DNA of 64,000 bases from Gemmatimonadota bacterium (GTDB lineage: Bacteria > Gemmatimonadota > Gemmatimonadetes > Gemmatimonadales > GWC2-71-9): the NCBI GenBank assembly GCA_003222135.1, contig QHUM01000041.1, forward strand, positions 51,583 to 115,582. The letters are read 5' to 3'. The notes below the pieces were generated by a model. It saw only the letters and a list, made by a program, of their open reading frames with translations. It made no database searches and was not told the origin of the DNA. Made by a program: the position numbers and the translations under genes. Below are positions 60,959 through 64,000 of the stretch, piece after piece (position 1 is the stretch's first letter; each line of letters begins with the position of its first letter).

Positions 60959-63900
60959 CAGTCGGCCGCGGCGAACGCCGCCGCCACGATCCTGGCCTGC
61001 TCGGCCTGGTGCGCCGCGGGGTATCCCTCCGCCGGACTGGAGTGCTCGGGCCGACCGATGTCGCGCACCGTCACGCCCGGTCCGACGAGCTGGCGCAGTT
61101 GCGGCAGCATGAACTTCTGGGGCCCCATGTTGCGCGGCTCCTCCTGCACCCAGACGATCTCGTTGATCTTCGGGTAGCGCTCAATCAGCTCGGCGATTTC
61201 GGCGGCGGGGAAGGGATACAGCAGCTCGACCCGGCCGATCGCCACGTGGGCCGCCTGCGCCCGGCGGGGTGAAAGCGACAGATCGTAGTATACCTTGCCG
61301 CTGCACAGCACGAGCCGGGTCGCCCCGCGGTGCGCGTCGCCGGCGGGGTCGTCGAGCACCGGCCGGAAGTCCCCGGCTGTGAGCTCTTCCAGGCGGGACG
61401 TAGCCTGCGGCAGCCGCAGCAGGCTCTTCGGCGTAAACAGCACCAGGGGTCGCAGCTCGGCGTGGCGCGCCTGGCGTCGTATCAGGTGGAAGTACTGGGC
61501 CGGCGTGGTGCAGTTGGCGACCCGCAGGTTGCCCTCGGCGCAGAGTGCCAAGAACCGCTCGATCCGCGCGCTCGAATGCTCCGGCCCCTGGCCCTCGTAC
61601 CCGTGGGGGAGCAGCAGGCTGAGGCGCGAGGTCTGTCCCCATTTCGCCAGGCCTGCGATGAGGAACTGATCGATGATGACCTCGGCGCCGTTGGTAAAGT
61701 CCCCGTACTGCGCCTCCCACAGCACCAGCGCATCGGGCGCGGCCGCGGCGTACCCGTACTCGAAGCCGAGGCAGGCGAACTCCGAGAGCGGGCTGTTGTG
61801 CAGCTCGAACGGCGCCCGCGCGCCCGGCAGGCTCTGGATCGGCGCGTAGCGCTGCCCGTTCACCGTGTCGTGCAGGACCAGGTGTCGCTGGCTGAACGTC
61901 CCCCGCTCCGTGTCCTGGCCGGTCAGCCGGATCGGCGTCCCCTGGGCGACGAGCGAGGCGAACGCCAGCGCCTCGGCGTGCGCCCACTCGATCCCGCCCT
62001 CGGTGAGGGCGCCGCGCCGGCGCTCCAGCTGCCGCAGCAGTTTGGGGTTGACGCTGAAGCCCGCCGGCACCGCGAGCAGCTGCTCGTTGAGGCTCGAGAG
62101 GATCTGGCCGGCGACGGCGGTGGTGGGCTCCGCGCTCGGCTGGTGTGCGTCGGAGATGCGCTGCGGCTCCTGACCTTGCCCCGTTTCGGAGAGATGGGCT
62201 CGCAAAGACTGCTGGATCTCCGAGAGGCGCTGGGCAAAGCGCTCCGCTTCGGCCTCGGCCCGCGCAACGTCCTGGACGCCTTCGGCCCCGAGCTGCTCCG
62301 CGTAGCGCTGCCGCACCGTGGGCGTTCGTTTGATGCGCTCGTACAGCAGTGGCTGCGTGTAGGCGGGCTCGTCGCCCTCGTTGTGCCCGTGGCGCCGATA
62401 GCCTACGACGTCGATCACGACGTCGGCGTGGAACTTGTCGCGGTACATCATGGCGAGCCGCGCCGCCGCGAGGCACGCCTCGGGGTCGTCGGCGTTCACG
62501 TGCACGATCGGCGCGTCGAAGCCCTTCGCCAGGTCGCTCGAGTAGTCGGTCGAGCGCCCTTCCTTCGGGTCGGTCGTGAAGCCCACCTGGTTGTTGGCGA
62601 TCAGGTGAATCGTCCCGCCGGTGGTGTAGCCCTTGAGGCGCGCCAGGTTGAACGTTTCCGCCACCACGCCTTGCGCCGCGAATGACGCGTCGCCGTGGAT
62701 CAGCAGCGGTAGCGCGACCGTCCCGTCGTGGATGGGATCTTTCCCGCGGCGGTTCGTCTGGTTCGCACGGGCGCGGCCCTCGACCACCGGATTGACCGCC
62801 TCGAGATGGCTGGGGTTGGGCGAGAGCGTGACGTTCACCGGTTTGCCCGATGCCGTCTGGTACACGCCGTCGGCGCCGTGGTGGTATTTGACGTCGCCCG
62901 TGCCGCCCTCGGGGGTGAGTGTCTCTTCTACGGGGCGCCCCCCCTCGAACTCGGCGAAGATGGTCTCGTACGGCAGCCCAACGATGTGGGCGAGCACATT
63001 GAGGCGGCCGCGGTGCGCCATCCCGAGCACGACGCGGCGCGCCCCGCTCACGCCGGCGAGCTCGATCGTCTGGTCCAGCATCGGGACGAGCACGTCGAGC
63101 CCCTCGATCGAGAATCGTTTCTGGCCGAGGTACGCCTTGTGAAGGAAGCGCTCCAGCCCCTCCACCGCGGTGAGCCGGAGGAGCAGCTTCTGCTTCTCCC
63201 GCGCCGAGAGCGGCGCGCGGTGCTGGCCGGACTCGATCACCTGTCGCAGCCACAAGCGCTCCACGTGACTCCCGATGTGCTCGACCTCGTAGGCGAGGGT
63301 GCCGCAGTACGTCTTGCGGAGTTCGGGGTACGCCTCGGCCAGCGTTCTGCCGGGGACGTAGATCCGCAGCACGTCGGCCGGCACCCGCGCCATGATCTCG
63401 ATCGTGAGGCCGAGGGGGCCGGGATCGAGCGCCGGGTCGCCCGGCGGATCGGAGCCGAGCGGGTCGAGCCGCGCCGCCATGTGGCCAAAGTTGCGAAACG
63501 CTTTGACGAGGGCCATCGCAGCCGCGACGGCACGCAAATCATCGGGAGACGGGAGAGGGGAGATGGGAGGTGTTGCTGTGACCACTCCCGCCTCCCGGCT
63601 CCCGCCTGCCGTCAATCCCAAGCTCTCAATCACCGCGCCGTAGAACTGCTCGTCGCCCTGCAGCAGGCCCTCGATCCGCCGCAAGAACATCCCCGACTCC
63701 GCGCCCTGGATGACGCGGTGGTCGTAGGTGCTCGTGAGCGTCATGATCTTGGCCGGGCCGATCTGGCGGATCGCGCCCGTCGCGATGATCGTGCCCTGAC
63801 CCTTCATGAGACGGGGCACCGAGGCGACGGTGCCGATCGTGCCGGGGTTGGTCAACGTGATGGTCGCGCCCGCGAAGTCGTCCGGCAGGAGCTTGTTGGT

Positions 63901-64000
63901 CCGCGCCTTGTCGACCAGCGTCTCATACGTCGCGTGGAAGGCGGCGAAGTCCATCCGCTCGGCGTGCTTGATGACGGGAACGACGAGGGCGCGACTGCCG
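60958..64000 (-). CDS. kgd: Multifunctional 2-oxoglutarate enzyme Kgd/SucA (5' end cut)
   Basis: Over 1014 codons lie in the window and the start is to the right. The N-terminal part is an E2-like acyltransferase domain (ATITLTNPGTIGTVASVPRLM, STYDHRVIQGAESG, in parts). It is followed by the thiamine-diphosphate E1 module: HRGRLNVLAHIVGLPYE, GDVKYHHGADG, NPSHLEAVNPVVEG, HGDASFAAQGVVAETFN and LIANNQVGFTTDPKEGR. The C-terminal E1 domain ends in VWVQEEPRNMG. This E2-E1 fusion without a lipoyl domain is the mycobacterial Kgd type, giving succinyl-CoA with a separate E3 or acting as a decarboxylase. A GGGAG-rich repeat has expanded the E2-E1 linker in frame. Confidence 0.95.
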   Translation of the reverse strand, partial: GSRALVVPVIKHAERMDFAAFHATYETLVDKARTNKLLPDDFAGATITLTNPGTIGTVASVPRLMKGQGTIIATGAIRQIGPAKIMTLTSTYDHRVIQGAESGMFLRRIEGLLQGDEQFYGAVIESLGLTAGGSREAGVVTATPPISPLPSPDDLRAVAAAMALVKAFRNFGHMAARLDPLGSDPPGDPALDPGPLGLTIEIMARVPADVLRIYVPGRTLAEAYPELRKTYCGTLAYEVEHIGSHVERLWLRQVIESGQHRAPLSAREKQKLLLRLTAVEGLERFLHKAYLGQKRFSIEGLDVLVPMLDQTIELAGVSGARRVVLGMAHRGRLNVLAHIVGLPYETIFAEFEGGRPVEETLTPEGGTGDVKYHHGADGVYQTASGKPVNVTLSPNPSHLEAVNPVVEGRARANQTNRRGKDPIHDGTVALPLLIHGDASFAAQGVVAETFNLARLKGYTTGGTIHLIANNQVGFTTDPKEGRSTDYSSDLAKGFDAPIVHVNADDPEACLAAARLAMMYRDKFHADVVIDVVGYRRHGHNEGDEPAYTQPLLYERIKRTPTVRQRYAEQLGAEGVQDVARAEAEAERFAQRLSEIQQSLRAHLSETGQGQEPQRISDAHQPSAEPTTAVAGQILSSLNEQLLAVPAGFSVNPKLLRQLERRRGALTEGGIEWAHAEALAFASLVAQGTPIRLTGQDTERGTFSQRHLVLHDTVNGQRYAPIQSLPGARAPFELHNSPLSEFACLGFEYGYAAAAPDALVLWEAQYGDFTNGAEVIIDQFLIAGLAKWGQTSRLSLLLPHGYEGQGPEHSSARIERFLALCAEGNLRVANCTTPAQYFHLIRRQARHAELRPLVLFTPKSLLRLPQATSRLEELTAGDFRPVLDDPAGDAHRGATRLVLCSGKVYYDLSLSPRRAQAAHVAIGRVELLYPFPAAEIAELIERYPKINEIVWVQEEPRNMGPQKFMLPQLRQLVGPGVTVRDIGRPEHSSPAEGYPAAHQAEQARIVAAAFAAAD
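63543..63611. repeat. GGGAG-rich inverted repeat inside the Kgd gene
   Basis: The left arm (63543-63570) is made of GGGAGA units and shares the core CGGGAGAGGGGAGA with the cydA/cydB block. The right arm (63584-63611) is built of the reverse complement (CTCCCGCCTCCCGG...). It is in frame and encodes the low-complexity linker GGSREAGVVTATPPISPLPSPDD (in part) between the E2-like and E1 domains. Confidence 0.6.

Overview
This window is GC-rich (about 70% by eye), almost completely coding, and carries 63 protein genes that I can support. There are no tRNAs, rRNAs, CRISPR arrays, phage genes or insertion sequences. The gene complement fits a free-living, aerobic, heterotrophic Gram-negative-type bacterium: TolC, a periplasmic adaptor, a mycobacterial-type Kgd 2-oxoglutarate enzyme, short bd-type oxidase subunits, a Tat-exported flavoprotein and DUF4097/DUF2911 proteins. 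I would guess Gemmatimonadota or a similar high-GC soil lineage. That guess rests on overall gene flavour, not on a marker gene.

Layout. (a) 1-16.2 kb, all minus strand: one very long run of overlapping genes. It reads alpha/beta hydrolase, endonuclease III, thioredoxin-domain protein, cyclophilin, DUF2911 protein, DUF6941-like protein, ArnT-like glycosyltransferase, AsnB, HD protein, phospholipase D/cardiolipin synthase, ECF sigma factor, one-helix membrane protein (putative anti-sigma), CnrR/Spy-like periplasmic protein, TolC, MacB-type ATPase and MacA-type adaptor (cut by the window). The last seven look like an envelope-stress and export module. (b) 16.2-19.3 kb, plus: an ABC importer with two permeases fused in one chain and an ATPase with an AAA-associated C-terminus, but no binding protein. 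(c) 19.6-24.7 kb: a GAF/fRMsr-like protein divergent from a four-gene ECF transporter (S, T, A1, A2) and a HEAT-repeat protein. (d) 24.7-30.4 kb, minus: DoxX, M42 peptidase, CapA, BtuF-like protein, OPT transporter. (e) 30.6-37.5 kb: Ser/Thr kinase converging on and overlapping an aminotransferase, then acyl-CoA dehydrogenase, DUF3052, sugar dehydrogenase, paraslipin and NfeD. (f) 37.7-45.8 kb: DUF4097 and S4 proteins, then an eight-gene minus-strand polyamine/membrane operon. (g) 45.9-55.7 kb, minus: DinB, a membrane protein, two permeases, DUF1761, an active/inactive M16 peptidase pair, a YdjM-like protein and a homocysteine methyltransferase-MTHFR fusion. (h) 55.8-59.1 kb, plus: a DUF2231/TPR protein and cydAB. 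(i) 59-64 kb, minus: a hidden 50-aa membrane protein, DUF167, YggT, a Kelch protein and Kgd (5' end cut).

Two systems stand out. First, the two ECF-transporter ATPases carry complementary losses. A1 has lost the Walker A lysine, Q-loop glutamine and H-loop histidine but keeps LSGGE. A2 keeps those residues but has lost the LSGGQ signature. One composite ATP site should therefore be intact and the other dead, as in asymmetric ABC exporters. Second, the operon at 40.6-45.8 kb joins an SPFH scaffold with a zinc ribbon, SpeD, two zinc-ribbon DUF4178 proteins, two tiny membrane proteins (one DUF350), a membrane-embedded aminopropyltransferase and a Tat-exported FAD oxidoreductase. It looks like a membrane-tethered polyamine-making or polyamine-modifying system of unknown purpose.

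Genome style: 23 junctions are 4-base ATGA/GTGA/TTGA overlaps, which I used to choose many starts. Two kinds of small dispersed repeat, a 26-28 bp palindrome and a GGGAG-rich block, each occur once inside a reading frame without breaking it.
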